Positions 21,667-31,358 of a DNA stretch of 64,000 nt are shown in pieces (positions within the stretch are counted from its first letter, which is position 1; the number at the start of each line of letters is the position of its first letter). Made by a program: the position numbers and the translations under genes. The stretch comes from Phialophora verrucosa. Taxonomy: Eukaryota; Ascomycota; Eurotiomycetes; Chaetothyriales; Herpotrichiellaceae. The stretch spans positions 930,001 through 994,000 of the forward strand of contig MSED01000001.1 in the NCBI GenBank assembly GCA_002099365.1. The letters run 5' to 3'. Under the pieces are notes generated by a model. The model did not search any database. It saw only the letters and a list, made by a program, of their open reading frames with translations, and was not told the origin of the DNA.

Positions 21667-23562
21667 TTAGCCAAATGTGCCAGAAGCTTCTCTCCAGCAA
21701 TCCGACTCTCCCGTCAAGAGAGACCGGTATTCCAGGGCTAGCTTGTCGCCGGGTTCATCAAAGCGATCGATCCACCAGGAAAAAACGCCCACCCTGGCCC
21801 AATTTCCACCATTCTGCTGCTCGGCGTGTGCGGTTGGAACCAAAATCAGCCCCGTGCCATGGCAAGGCTTCCCGAGTACTGCGTGTGTTGCGCGCGAAGT
21901 CCCGGATTTCAAACCCTTGGACTGTATCTTCTTGCCGTGCCTGCTCTCCGTGCACACTCCCAGCAGGAGGACATGGGCATTGCCGCGAGATTGCAGCAGG
22001 GTGGCCGTTGAACGTATAGAGTCGTCGTACCGGGGCGTGCAGAGGTCCAAATCAATGGCAAACGCTCTATAGGGCTTTAGAAACTCGTGACACGCCAACC
22101 ACGCGGTCGCCAGGTCAATTAAAGGACACAGTCTCCCTGAGAAGGCCCCCCAGCGTATACCATCAACGTCAGCCGTAGACAGCGCGGGACAAGACGCCAC
22201 TGTATATCCTGGGGCCCGCAGGTGGTAGTATACATGACTACTGAGATTTCTAGCCAATCTCGACGAGGGAGCGATTCTCCAGCCCTTGCCCCTGTCCGGG
22301 GGCTGGGTAAAGACGTGCAATTGGCTCATGACGGGCTGCCTCTCCATTAGAGCCTGGCCCAACTCGTCCTCCAGATCCGGCAACGTGAACTGACAGCTTG
22401 GGTCAACCCCGGGTCGAGCCTTGCCGAGGCGGAAACCAAATACCTGCATGATTCCGTAGATTCGGTCCACCTCGTAACTTGTCTGGCGGTGCTGCGCCGC
22501 GGGGAGCAGAGCCATGGGCTCGTTGTCGTCCAGTTCGACGAGGCCAAGTGTGCCCAGAGCGGCCTGGAGTTGAGAAAACACGACCTGTGATTCCCGGGAC
22601 GGCACGTTCCTCTGTGGATCTATGGACTGGAGGGCGCGAAGCAGATGGTGCAGGTTGACGAATGGGCCCGCGGGAGTCGTGCGCATCCAGGGTGCCGCGT
22701 TCCGGGCCAGGAACACCATCTGCTGGCACAGGAACGCCTCCTGCAGCGTCCAAAGCGACGAGAACCACGGGTCAGAAGTAAGAGCGTTGACGTACCCGCA
22801 GATATGCGCGTCGGTGGTTTGAACGATCGCATTGTCCGCGTCGTCGGCTATCGCCTCGTCGAGTCTCTTCCGAACGGCGCGCGAAGTGTCGCTGAACTCC
22901 TCGCTCACTGTCCCCTCATGGCTCGTCAGCCAGGTGAACGTGCAGAGGGCGTGCTTGAAAATCTTGGCCTGCCGACCGATTTCCAGAGCCGAGTCCCTCG
23001 ACTGGGGTCTCTGATCGATACACGCGACGTCTACCCAGATGAACGTGACGGGAGGTGAGAAGCGCTTCCTGAACACATTGCCTAGTTTCTCCGCCCGCCA
23101 AAGCATCCAATTGCTCCATGAGGATTTGCGCCACGAGTTCGACGCATCACCTGATCGTCCGTATTTGAAGTCGATGATGGCTTCTTGTGCCGCCCAGAGG
23201 ATGCCCGGCAAGGCTTTCAGTGTTTCCTCGAACTCCGCGGTGGTAAAGTGATTGGGACAGATTCTGGGGATCGACCAGGTGATACCCTCGACGGGCAAAC
23301 ACGAGACCTCTAGTTGCTCGTCATCCCGTAAGCGCCATCTCCCCCATGTATATGAGAGGGCAATGTATTTCGGACGGCGATGCCCGCCATACCGATCTCC
23401 GGGCGTCCAGGGGTGGGATGTCATGGTGGGAACGTGGAGCAGTCTCCGTGGCCAGTCGCAGTCTTCATCGAATCCATCGAGTTCGGCTTCGTCGTCGACG
23501 AGTCTTTCTCTTGCTTGGAAACGCCAGCTTTGCTTTCGGATCCAAGCGATAGGACTCTTCAT
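21667..23562 (-). CDS. HET-domain (heterokaryon incompatibility) protein
   Basis: A 631-residue intronless protein. The HET domain begins with KYIALSYTWG (about 65-74) and continues to FIWVDVACIDQ (about 174-184), EIGRQAKIFKHA and WTLQEAFLCQQ, the diagnostic blocks of the family. HET proteins mediate non-self recognition and cell death after hyphal fusion; here this is inferred from the domain only. The C-terminal half has no recognised partner domain such as NACHT or ankyrin repeats. The frame extends upstream to 23664 only with a non-ATG codon, so the ATG at 23562 is chosen. It is divergent from the siderophore transporter. Confidence 0.85.
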   Translation of the reverse strand: MKSPIAWIRKQSWRFQARERLVDDEAELDGFDEDCDWPRRLLHVPTMTSHPWTPGDRYGGHRRPKYIALSYTWGRWRLRDDEQLEVSCLPVEGITWSIPRICPNHFTTAEFEETLKALPGILWAAQEAIIDFKYGRSGDASNSWRKSSWSNWMLWRAEKLGNVFRKRFSPPVTFIWVDVACIDQRPQSRDSALEIGRQAKIFKHALCTFTWLTSHEGTVSEEFSDTSRAVRKRLDEAIADDADNAIVQTTDAHICGYVNALTSDPWFSSLWTLQEAFLCQQMVFLARNAAPWMRTTPAGPFVNLHHLLRALQSIDPQRNVPSRESQVVFSQLQAALGTLGLVELDDNEPMALLPAAQHRQTSYEVDRIYGIMQVFGFRLGKARPGVDPSCQFTLPDLEDELGQALMERQPVMSQLHVFTQPPDRGKGWRIAPSSRLARNLSSHVYYHLRAPGYTVASCPALSTADVDGIRWGAFSGRLCPLIDLATAWLACHEFLKPYRAFAIDLDLCTPRYDDSIRSTATLLQSRGNAHVLLLGVCTESRHGKKIQSKGLKSGTSRATHAVLGKPCHGTGLILVPTAHAEQQNGGNWARVGVFSWWIDRFDEPGDKLALEYRSLLTGESDCWREASGTFG

Positions 23563-24324
23563 CCTGTTTCGAAGGCGGTGGCCGCCACTTGGACAAACAT
23601 GGTAATTAATTATGTATGAGCTGGTCGAAAATAGGGAATATCTCCTGGCCGAGGAGCAGAGCACAGGAGTACGCGTCTGAGCACTTCATCGCACCGAGGT
23701 CGTGCTGCCGGTCACTCGTGATGAAGGCGTGTGGGGTTAAAACAATCTTGTTAACGCGACGGTAGGTTACTGCCAGAACGAAGCCGGACTCTGCAAGGAC
23801 AAAATTAAAGACGTCGCACGCAGGCGCTCGTCTCAAGTGACGGAATGAAACATTATTCTACTCAAGATAATCAATGTTAGAATAAGAGGAAAAGAGAGGA
23901 GTTCCCGTAGACGTCGACTTCGCTTAGCGGTCAAAGCTACGACTTGGACGCCGGCATCTCCGAACTCATCATTGTTGGACTCTTCGAGGCGTGGGCATCC
24001 AATTGCGACCTTTTTCTCCTTTCTTCTCCTTCAGACTGTCTCTTCTCTTGTCTCCATCGGCCTCCCAGGAGTTGGTCCAAGCTAGAAGAGTCGTAGCTTG
24101 TAGAACCCTTGATGTACCACGTGTGGAAAGCATTTTCATTATTTGGGGTAAGCAGAGGCACTTCCACCTTGTTCCCTTGGCCTCATGGCGCCATCAGACA
24201 GACCCTTGGAACTGGCAGCAAGCTAAGACCCGTGGACCCCCTACAGCTACCTGTGGACTTTCAAACCAGGCCGGGTTTAAGGGTATTCGGCTTATGCCAT
24301 CGGCCAATGGTGAGTCCGCTGCGG

Positions 24325-24333
24325 ATCAGATAA
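24325..24333 (+). promoter_or_regulatory. Putative iron-responsive GATA-factor site (SreA/SRE-type)
   Basis: ATCAGATAA is a perfect match to the ATCWGATAA consensus of fungal iron-repressing GATA factors (SreA, SRE, Urbs1). It lies 481 bp upstream of the transporter ATG, and a CCAAT box lies 16 bp before it. Regulation itself is inferred. Confidence 0.55.
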
Positions 24334-24686
24334 ATGAAATTTTCTCATCTGGCTTCACCTGGACCTCCCCTGATGCCGCCCACAAGATGCTGTTCCACGC
24401 CTGTTCTGCCCTCTCTCTGCAGTCTCTGTTGTCTCCCAAACCTCCACCCTTCGCAGCATTCCGCGACCTGTCGGATAAGCTTGGCCGACAGAAAGCTTGA
24501 TGCCCTTTTTTCGGTCTTGGCCTCTGATCTCGACTGTTTAGATCCTGCGACTATTCAAGATGCAACCTCACCATGCGACCAGGTTTGCATTGCTGCCCCA
24601 TCCACCCAAGGGAAAATTGCTTGAAGCGAGCAAGGTCATGCCCCGCCGATCTCGGATTTTCACGGTTGGTGTATCCTGTCCCTGTG

Positions 24687-24693
24687 TATATAA
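24687..24693 (+). promoter_or_regulatory. TATA box of the siderophore transporter
   Basis: TATATAA lies 121 bp before the ATG at 24814. Confidence 0.45.
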
Positions 24694-24729
24694 TGGTGAT
24701 ATGATCCGTCCCTAGCAATTTTTTATCTT

Positions 24730-24760
24730 ATCAATCTGGTTTATCAATCTGATCAATCTG
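24730..24760 (+). repeat. Three copies of ATCAATCTG in the 5' leader
   Basis: Copies start at 24730, 24743 and 24752, just before the start codon of the siderophore transporter. They could be a leader element or simple slippage. Confidence 0.5.
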
Positions 24761-24813
24761 TGTTGCCACGCCCTCCCTACGTGCACCCACCATCCCAATC
24801 CTTGATCTTCAAC

Positions 24814-26704
24814 ATGAAGCCTCTCGCTGGGAAGCTGGAGATTCCTGGTCTCTTGGCCACCTTGGGTAGCAAGCCTTCCGAGCCACAGTCAGACGTGCCC
24901 GCCGGCCATGGAGCCACCTCTGACCATGCCCTCGAAAAGGATGTCGGCAACAACACCACCTCGTCGCTCGCTGATACGTCCGACGACGAGTCAGTCGAGA
25001 AGATCGATACCAATGCCGAACATGGTGTACAGGCTGTGCAGGCCATGACCTATGCATGGTCGAAAAAGGAGATTATTTTCTTGTATATTATGTGAGTCCA
25101 GATCTCACCCTCGTGTTCTGATAGGATCCTGTGTACTGATGCGGCTCAGGATTTGGCTGATTTCGTTCCTCCTCGCATTCTCTAACGGCATCATCAACAC
25201 CTTGACTCCCTACGTGACGAGCTCCTTTCAAGAGCATTCGCTTACCGCCCTCACGGGCGTCATCTCATCCCTGGTTGCCGGTATCTGGAAGCTCCCATAT
25301 GCCAAGATCATGAACGTATGGGGCAGACCACATGCATTTGCCATAAGCGTTGCCTTCATGACCATGGGCTTGATTATGATGGCCGGCTGCCAAAATGTCC
25401 AGACCTACTGTGCGGCCCAGGTCTTTTACTGGATGGGCTACAATGGCATCGACTTTAGCATTACGGTGTGCATTGCCGACACGTCCAAACTAAAGAATCG
25501 AGGCTTCATGATCGGCTATTCTTCTTCGCCTTTCCTCATCACGACCTGGGTGTACGGATACGCGGCCGACAGCGTGATCAACGGCATGGGTTATCACTGG
25601 GGCTTCGGTATCTTCTGCATCTTCGTCCCTATCGTCATGGCTCCCTTCGGAATCATGCACTGGATTGCGCAGGAAAAGGCGCGCAAGGCCGGCCTCATCC
25701 CTCCACGCGCCACAGCCAACATGACGCTGGCTCAGAAGACGCGCCACTACCTCAAGGAATTCGATGTCATCGGTCTCCTCATCCTCGCCACCGGCCTGGC
25801 GCTCTTCCTGTTGGCCTTCAACATCTATTCCTACCAACCGAACACCTGGCGGTCTCCCCTGATTATCTGCTTCATCATCTTTGGCGGCTTGCTCGTCATC
25901 GCCTTTGGCGTCTGGGAAGCCAAATTCGCTCCCGTCACCTTTGTCCCGTGGGAGCTGCTGAAGAATCGCACAGTCATCTTCACCTACACCATGGCGGGCT
26001 CGCTGTACACTGCTTGGTATATTTGGGACAACTACTTTTACTCGCTGCTCATCGTCCTCTTCAACCAGACCGTCGTCCACGCAACCTACATCAGCAACAT
26101 CTACACCATGGGCAGCTGCTTCATTTGCCTGGTCTACGGAGTTTGCCTGCGCTACATGAGCGGCCGCCTGAAGCTCTACTCTCTCTTCTGGGGCGTCCCA
26201 CTCACCATCCTCGGTGTCGGGTTGATGATCAAGTTCCGCCAACCCGACGTGAACATCGGATACATCGTCATGTGCCAGATCTTCGTCGCCTTCGGTGGCG
26301 GTGTGCTGGTCACGTCGGAGCAGACGACGCTGATGGCCGTGTCCAAGCAGCGCGACTTCCCCGCCCTCTTGGCCTGCGAGAGCATGGTCATCGCCATTGG
26401 CTCCGCCATCGGTTCGACCATCGCGGGAGCCATGTGGACCGGCATCTTCCCGAAGAAACTGCTCAAGTACCTCCCGGCCGGCGCCCAAGGCAACTTTGCC
26501 AACATCTACGGCGACTTGACCGTCCAAGCGAGCTATCCTCTGGGCAGCCCGGCCCGAGACGCCATCAACAGGAGCTACGCCGAGACCCAGCGCTACATGC
26601 TCATCGCCGCCACCAGTCTCTACACCATCACCCTCGTGAGCGTCGGGCTCTGGCAAGACGTGGACGTCCGCACGATGAAGCAACGCACGGTCGGTCTGTT
26701 GTAA
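24814..26704 (+). CDS. Siderophore-iron transporter, major facilitator family
   Basis: Two exons: 24814-25091 and 25150-26704, with a 58-bp intron (donor GTGAGT, acceptor CTCAG) splitting the Met codon of YIMIWLISF. The product is 610 residues. An acidic cytosolic N-tail (about 1-80) is followed by some 12-14 membrane segments. SSFQEHSLTALTGVISSLVAG, YIVMCQIFVAFGGG and a C-terminal amphipathic segment with SYAETQRYMLI match the ARN/SIT/Mir family that takes up ferric siderophores by proton symport. The specific siderophore cannot be told. The frame remains open upstream only through GTG, so the ATG at 24814 is chosen. The upstream GATA-type site fits iron repression. No siderophore synthesis gene is nearby. 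Confidence 0.88.
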
Positions 26705-27936
26705 CCCGAACAAGACTTCTCGCGTCGGTCGCGGATCGCCGCCGAGTGGTTGACCGCGACGTCGCCCGACTGCAGAGAGTGGATTTTCGGGTCGAGATAC
26801 TCGTATTCCCGTCGGGAAACAGGCCAACCGTCATGACAGGCGCAGGATGCCGGGTGAGATGTATATAATCAGTGATTCAAAAACTTAGGTAGGATGTATA
26901 GATTAATGAACGGTTCCGGATTCGTACCAAGATGACAGGTCTTTGCAACGAACTGGAGCGTCCGTGACGAGGCTGAGGGCGACATGCGGGGTGACGTCCA
27001 ACAACATATTTAACGTCAGGGGGGGAAACTTGTCTCTTCCTGACACCTGGGACGTAACGAGTGTGATCTGGAAGATCCATGATTTGCAAGCATTGAAGAT
27101 TCTATTCTAAGCACCTTGATCATGATTGTAGAAGAAGCTGCACGGCAAGTGCCGCGGTGAGGAGGTCAACGCGTTGTTCGTAACGCAGGTGACCAGGGTG
27201 GAGGCCATTCGTCGGGCATATCTGATGGCAGGACAGCTCTTCCCAGCCAGACCTTGACATTTTCACTGCTAATACCTCGATCCCACGAGACAAGGCTCAG
27301 ACGCTCTTTGGACTTTGGCTCTGCCCGCGCCCACAATCATGGTCGGTCGGCATTGTTGCGCACCTCGTAGAGCAGCCCGAACGGTATCCTACTGTTCGGA
27401 CGGAGAAGACACCAAGGTACATTCTCGTACAGTACCTCGTACATTGTTTTAATCAGATGGCTGTTCTAACAATCATGCTTTGCAAGATTGAAAAAGAAAA
27501 GCCATTCTCAGCCAATGCCACTATGAGGTCCTCTTGCTCCTTTGGCGTCCCTTTTGCGTGGGATCAGCAACTTATTTGTACTCCAAGTACCGAGTAGTAT
27601 TTGATTGACACTGCCAGTGGCAGATCTGTCTCCGGCCCCTGCACAATATACATAAGCTTCGATCTGGCAACGGCCTATTCATTATACATAAGCTTTGATC
27701 TGGCAAAGGCCTAGTCATTGGCAGGCGGGCCGAGTTGGAGCGCCTGATACACTTTCAGCCGCTGATGGACTCGTACGAGGAAGCTACTGGGCGCTTTAAT
27801 ATACACCTAACCTAGAACAAGTGAGTCGACAAGGACGGATGACGAACTTTCATGTATTCAATGTATGTCATGGGTCTGCTTTACCTAGAAATCACCATGA
27901 TGATGCATCACTCTTATAACCAATATAATCATCGAC
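26705..27936. other. Convergent intergenic region with a 36-bp tandem duplication
   Basis: There is no gene. It carries GTACCGAGTA at 27587-27596 and two adjacent 36-bp units at 27648-27719. Confidence 0.55.
27648..27719. repeat. 36-bp tandem duplication
   Basis: The units 27648-27683 and 27684-27719 abut exactly and differ at three positions. Each contains an AAGCTT and a GATCTGGCAA core. Confidence 0.8.
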
Positions 27937-29427
27937 CTAGCAGAAGAGCTGGATTATAACAACGCCCAACCCAACTGCGGCCCCTGCTGCCTTCGATATC
28001 GTGATCCCACTTGCAGCATTTGATTGCGACTGCGACTGCGACTGCGCCTCGGCCTTGGCAGTAGGTGTAATGGTAACACCGGGGAGATCGAACGTCGGCG
28101 TACCTGCGGTCCCAAGATACACGCTATAAGCAGGGTCGGTCGGTGCTGGACTGGCCGTTACCGTCGCCGTTCTTGTGACGCCCGGCAGCGCTGTGCCACT
28201 GGGGATGGCAGTGATAGAGGCGTTGTTGATAGGCGCCTTATTATCAACTTTGGCCTGAGCCAGGGCAACGACTAGGTTCTCCAGGTCGTAGACCACGTAT
28301 GCGGACCGGAGGAAGCTATCTCCCAGGATGATACCGGTGCCGTCGTTGGTAGCAGGGTCAACGTTGAGAGAGCATGCAGGCGTGCCGTCTCGGTACGCAG
28401 ACTCGTCACCAAGTTGTTCCCCGATGAGTTCCGACAACGGCACAGACACGTTGACGCCGTCGGGTCCACCGAAGGTGTAAATCAGCGAGACATTGCTCTT
28501 CCGGTATGCGCAAGGGACGTATGAGTAGCCGGAATCTTCATCAAGGGTCGCTCCCAGGCCTTCGGTGATTGCGTCGGTGACGTCCTGCGGCAAGTAGGAG
28601 GATGTGGTGCCAGAATCAAGCAGCGCGGGGACATTGAATGAAGGGAGGGTCATTGCCCGAGTACTTTTGCCATCGCGGATCGACAGTTGGGTCAGCGCAA
28701 TGCGGAATTCGGTGTAATCGCCATATGGGTCGGTGGACAGCGGGAGTGCAAGCAGCTCGCCGGTGTAGCGGGACGGGTCAATCCCGCCAAACAAGATGGA
28801 GCCCTTGTTGTCGTCGTAGGAGTCGAGGTACAGCGAATACGCCACTCGGTCGATATGTCCTTGTGCTTTCAGCTGCTCTGGCACGGTGGGAAAGTCAAAA
28901 GGCTCCACATTCTGCAGACTGGCTAGGTTTGCGCGAAAGCCTACGCCCATCAGGCCTTGCACCATGTCCGTGTCATTGGCGTTAGCCATGGTGGTGTTGG
29001 CGATGGAGACATCCTCGCCGAATGAGAGCACGTCGGTAAAGTAGTCGCCGGCCGCATACGAGTAATCGGCGTAGCTGATCAAGAATGTGCCTTCCTCAAC
29101 GAGACTGTACGTTGACGATGCGTTCTTGTCGTATGCGCCATAGTCGATGCAGCCATCGTCCTCGCAGCCCCAAGAATCTGCCGAAGGCACCCAGGTGTCA
29201 CTGCTTCCTGTGTCAAGTGTCAAGGAGAAAGGTTGAGGTGGGGTGCCGATGGTGACATTGATAAAGTACTGCACTCGCCAGTAGTCGCCTGTGACAGGGG
29301 ACCCGAAGTCGTCGCTGCGGCGGGCAAGTGTCGACCTGTGTGGAGGCTTGTTCTTCCAGAAGTCAAGCTTGACAGCCTTTGCGGAAACAGCAGCAAAGAT
29401 GCTTGCAAGGATAAGGAGCCTCTTCAT
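27937..29427 (-). CDS. GPI-type secreted aspartic protease (yapsin-like)
   Basis: A 496-residue intronless A1-family protease. A signal peptide (about 1-16, MKRLLILASIFAAVSA) precedes a short propeptide ending at a dibasic RR (36-37). The two catalytic motifs are DTGSSDTW (D72) and DSGTTSSYL (D271). A Ser/Gln/Thr-rich stalk and a hydrophobic C-terminal tail with an AAS/G-type cleavage region predict a GPI anchor, as in yapsins and Opsb-like proteases. It probably works at the plasma membrane or wall. An ATG 25 codons upstream (29502) is possible but would bury the signal peptide, so 29427 is preferred. Confidence 0.9.
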   Translation of the reverse strand: MKRLLILASIFAAVSAKAVKLDFWKNKPPHRSTLARRSDDFGSPVTGDYWRVQYFINVTIGTPPQPFSLTLDTGSSDTWVPSADSWGCEDDGCIDYGAYDKNASSTYSLVEEGTFLISYADYSYAAGDYFTDVLSFGEDVSIANTTMANANDTDMVQGLMGVGFRANLASLQNVEPFDFPTVPEQLKAQGHIDRVAYSLYLDSYDDNKGSILFGGIDPSRYTGELLALPLSTDPYGDYTEFRIALTQLSIRDGKSTRAMTLPSFNVPALLDSGTTSSYLPQDVTDAITEGLGATLDEDSGYSYVPCAYRKSNVSLIYTFGGPDGVNVSVPLSELIGEQLGDESAYRDGTPACSLNVDPATNDGTGIILGDSFLRSAYVVYDLENLVVALAQAKVDNKAPINNASITAIPSGTALPGVTRTATVTASPAPTDPAYSVYLGTAGTPTFDLPGVTITPTAKAEAQSQSQSQSNAASGITISKAAGAAVGLGVVIIQLFC

Positions 29428-31358
29428 TGTGAACGACAGAACAACCTGCTGTTGGATGCAGTTGGCGATGGAGCTGTAGAAATTAGGTAGAGAAGCATGC
29501 ATGCCAATATGAGCAAGACTTCATCTGTACCTTTATTTCCATCACAGCCCAGAGAAATCAGCCTCACCTTGGCTCTGAGACGAGGCCTGAGGCCGAGCAA
29601 ACCGGATTTCAAGAGCGGGTTCATCGCAAACGCTGTTGCTCGGCCGCACGCAAGCCGCAGCCTTTGGCCCTCTGGAAGGCGCAGCATGTTTTTGGCGACC
29701 TGAAAGATCCTCAGGATCGAGAGTCGTGCCACGGCAGAAGATGGGGCTGAAGGCGGCAGCGTGCCTGTCGCGGCGTGATTGGCCAGCAGCTAAATAATGT
29801 CATGGCGCCAACCCCAAGATAGTTAGTGCGCTTACCTGCTTCCAGACAAGCTTGCCAAGACTCTGGGCCAGACCAGCGCCAAGGAAATTCGCGACTTCCA
29901 AGGAAGCATCCTGAACTCAAGTTGATTACTGCTGAAATCTGTAGCACGGCCCTCGTGACCATTTGCTCTTTCATTGCGCAACGCCACCTCTCGATCCCGC
30001 GCATATACACAGTACACGGTAATACTCGGGATGCTTAAAATGATCCCGCCACCTCGCCTAGTGGGAGCTCGCCCACGGCAAGGAAGTTCTCAACGTCTCC
30101 GGGCCTGGAGTGTGGCCTTTCTTGGCACTCTCAGCCGCCTGCTTTTCAGCTTCCTCCGGCTTCGAGACAGTAGTGGAAGGTAGCTTATCCCGGGGAATAG
30201 CTTTCGCCTTAGCAGGAGGCTGCAAAAGACAAAATTGCGGGTACGCTGCTCGGAGAGCCTATGTTTGCGCGATTATTCGTATTTGTGCCCTCGTTCTACA
30301 GCTGCCCTCCTGCTCGGACAGTTTCATCATCAATCTTTTCCTTTGCTCACAAAGACGCAGTCTTGAAGTCCTGCGTCCCACTTCGCATCCGACATCCTTC
30401 AACATACACAGTTATGGCATCAATCAAAAGAGAAGACGCCCTGAGCGAATCGTCAAAACGCACGCAAATGTAGATGACTCGCGTCTCAGCTTGCGGAAAC
30501 GGACCAATGCGAGGATAAGACATAGTCTTACCCTCGGCAAGTTATCCGACGCCATTCACAAACGGACTGATCCCAATGGCCAACCCCAACAATGGCGTCC
30601 GAAAGGAAAACCAGCTAGCAATGTGAAGCCGAGCTTGAATCCCTGCCCAACATCTGTCAATAAACTTCCATCGGTAGAGACAGGACACCAATTATAGGTG
30701 AAGTTTCCGTTGCTCGGTGGTGGGCATTGGATATGAGGTAGCGGCACAGGAGTCTTGAAGGGGAGGGGTGTTCGGCTCATCACTGGCATTCTGGCGGGAA
30801 TAACTGTTACCAGGGTCTTCGACCGTGTAGGTTAGGTATCGATGGTTGTACTAGCGGGCTCCGAGTCGCCCGCAATCATGGCAAGGAGCCATTCTCGACA
30901 CGCTGGAATGTTGGCGATCGACAAAGTTGCTTCAATGAGCAGAAAAGAAACACCGGTTGATGCATTGTTGTCCGGTCCGAGGTCGATGCCTGGGAGGGGG
31001 GTGTCCATTCCCCTTCCGTACGCCCCACTGCGTGTTGCGCTGAAGATGCTGCGCGAGCTTTTTATGATCCAGTAAAGACAATGACAAACATAATATAAAC
31101 ATGACGTGACGAAAGCCACAACCGATGGGGTATCAGATAGCCGCCCTTTATAAACACGCACAAGAATAAGTGATGATGTGAACTGGCTGTTTCCGTCGAA
31201 GCCGGTCACAGTAGACAACAGAAACATGAAGGGAAAAACATTCGTTCCAGGTGGCATAATCTCCTTAAACCTCGTGACAGCGTCTGGTATATGACGACAT
31301 GTTGTGCTTGTAGAGGCGTTGGTCCGGCCGTGCGTGAAACCTTGGTACCGACAGATTT
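29428..31358. other. 1.9-kb intergenic region
   Basis: There is no confident gene. A plus-strand open frame runs 30110-30697, with an ATG at 30414 in another frame, but neither shows a known domain or clear exon structure. Confidence 0.5.

Larger units (their letters stand above)
23563..24813. other. Divergent intergenic region with iron-type regulatory site
   Basis: This lies between the HET gene and the siderophore transporter. It holds a perfect ATCWGATAA match (24325-24333), a CCAAT box (24304-24308), a TATATAA box and three short repeats of ATCAATCTG. A plus-strand frame at 23991-24500 has no recognisable homology and is not called. Confidence 0.6.

Noticed and set aside
23991..24500. 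169-codon frame in the siderophore transporter upstream region
   Set aside because: No homology and it contains the iron-type regulatory site; more likely promoter DNA.
25468..26868. Long open frame in another phase of the siderophore transporter (466 codons) and an antisense one (445 codons)
   Set aside because: Both overlap the transporter exon completely, have skewed His/Arg or Asp/Glu-rich composition, and are shadows of its codon bias.
30110..30697. 195-codon frame between the protease and the C2H2 regulator
   Set aside because: No recognisable homology; the possible ATG at 30414 belongs to another frame that closes after 19 codons and the only joining intron would be about 20 bp, too short.
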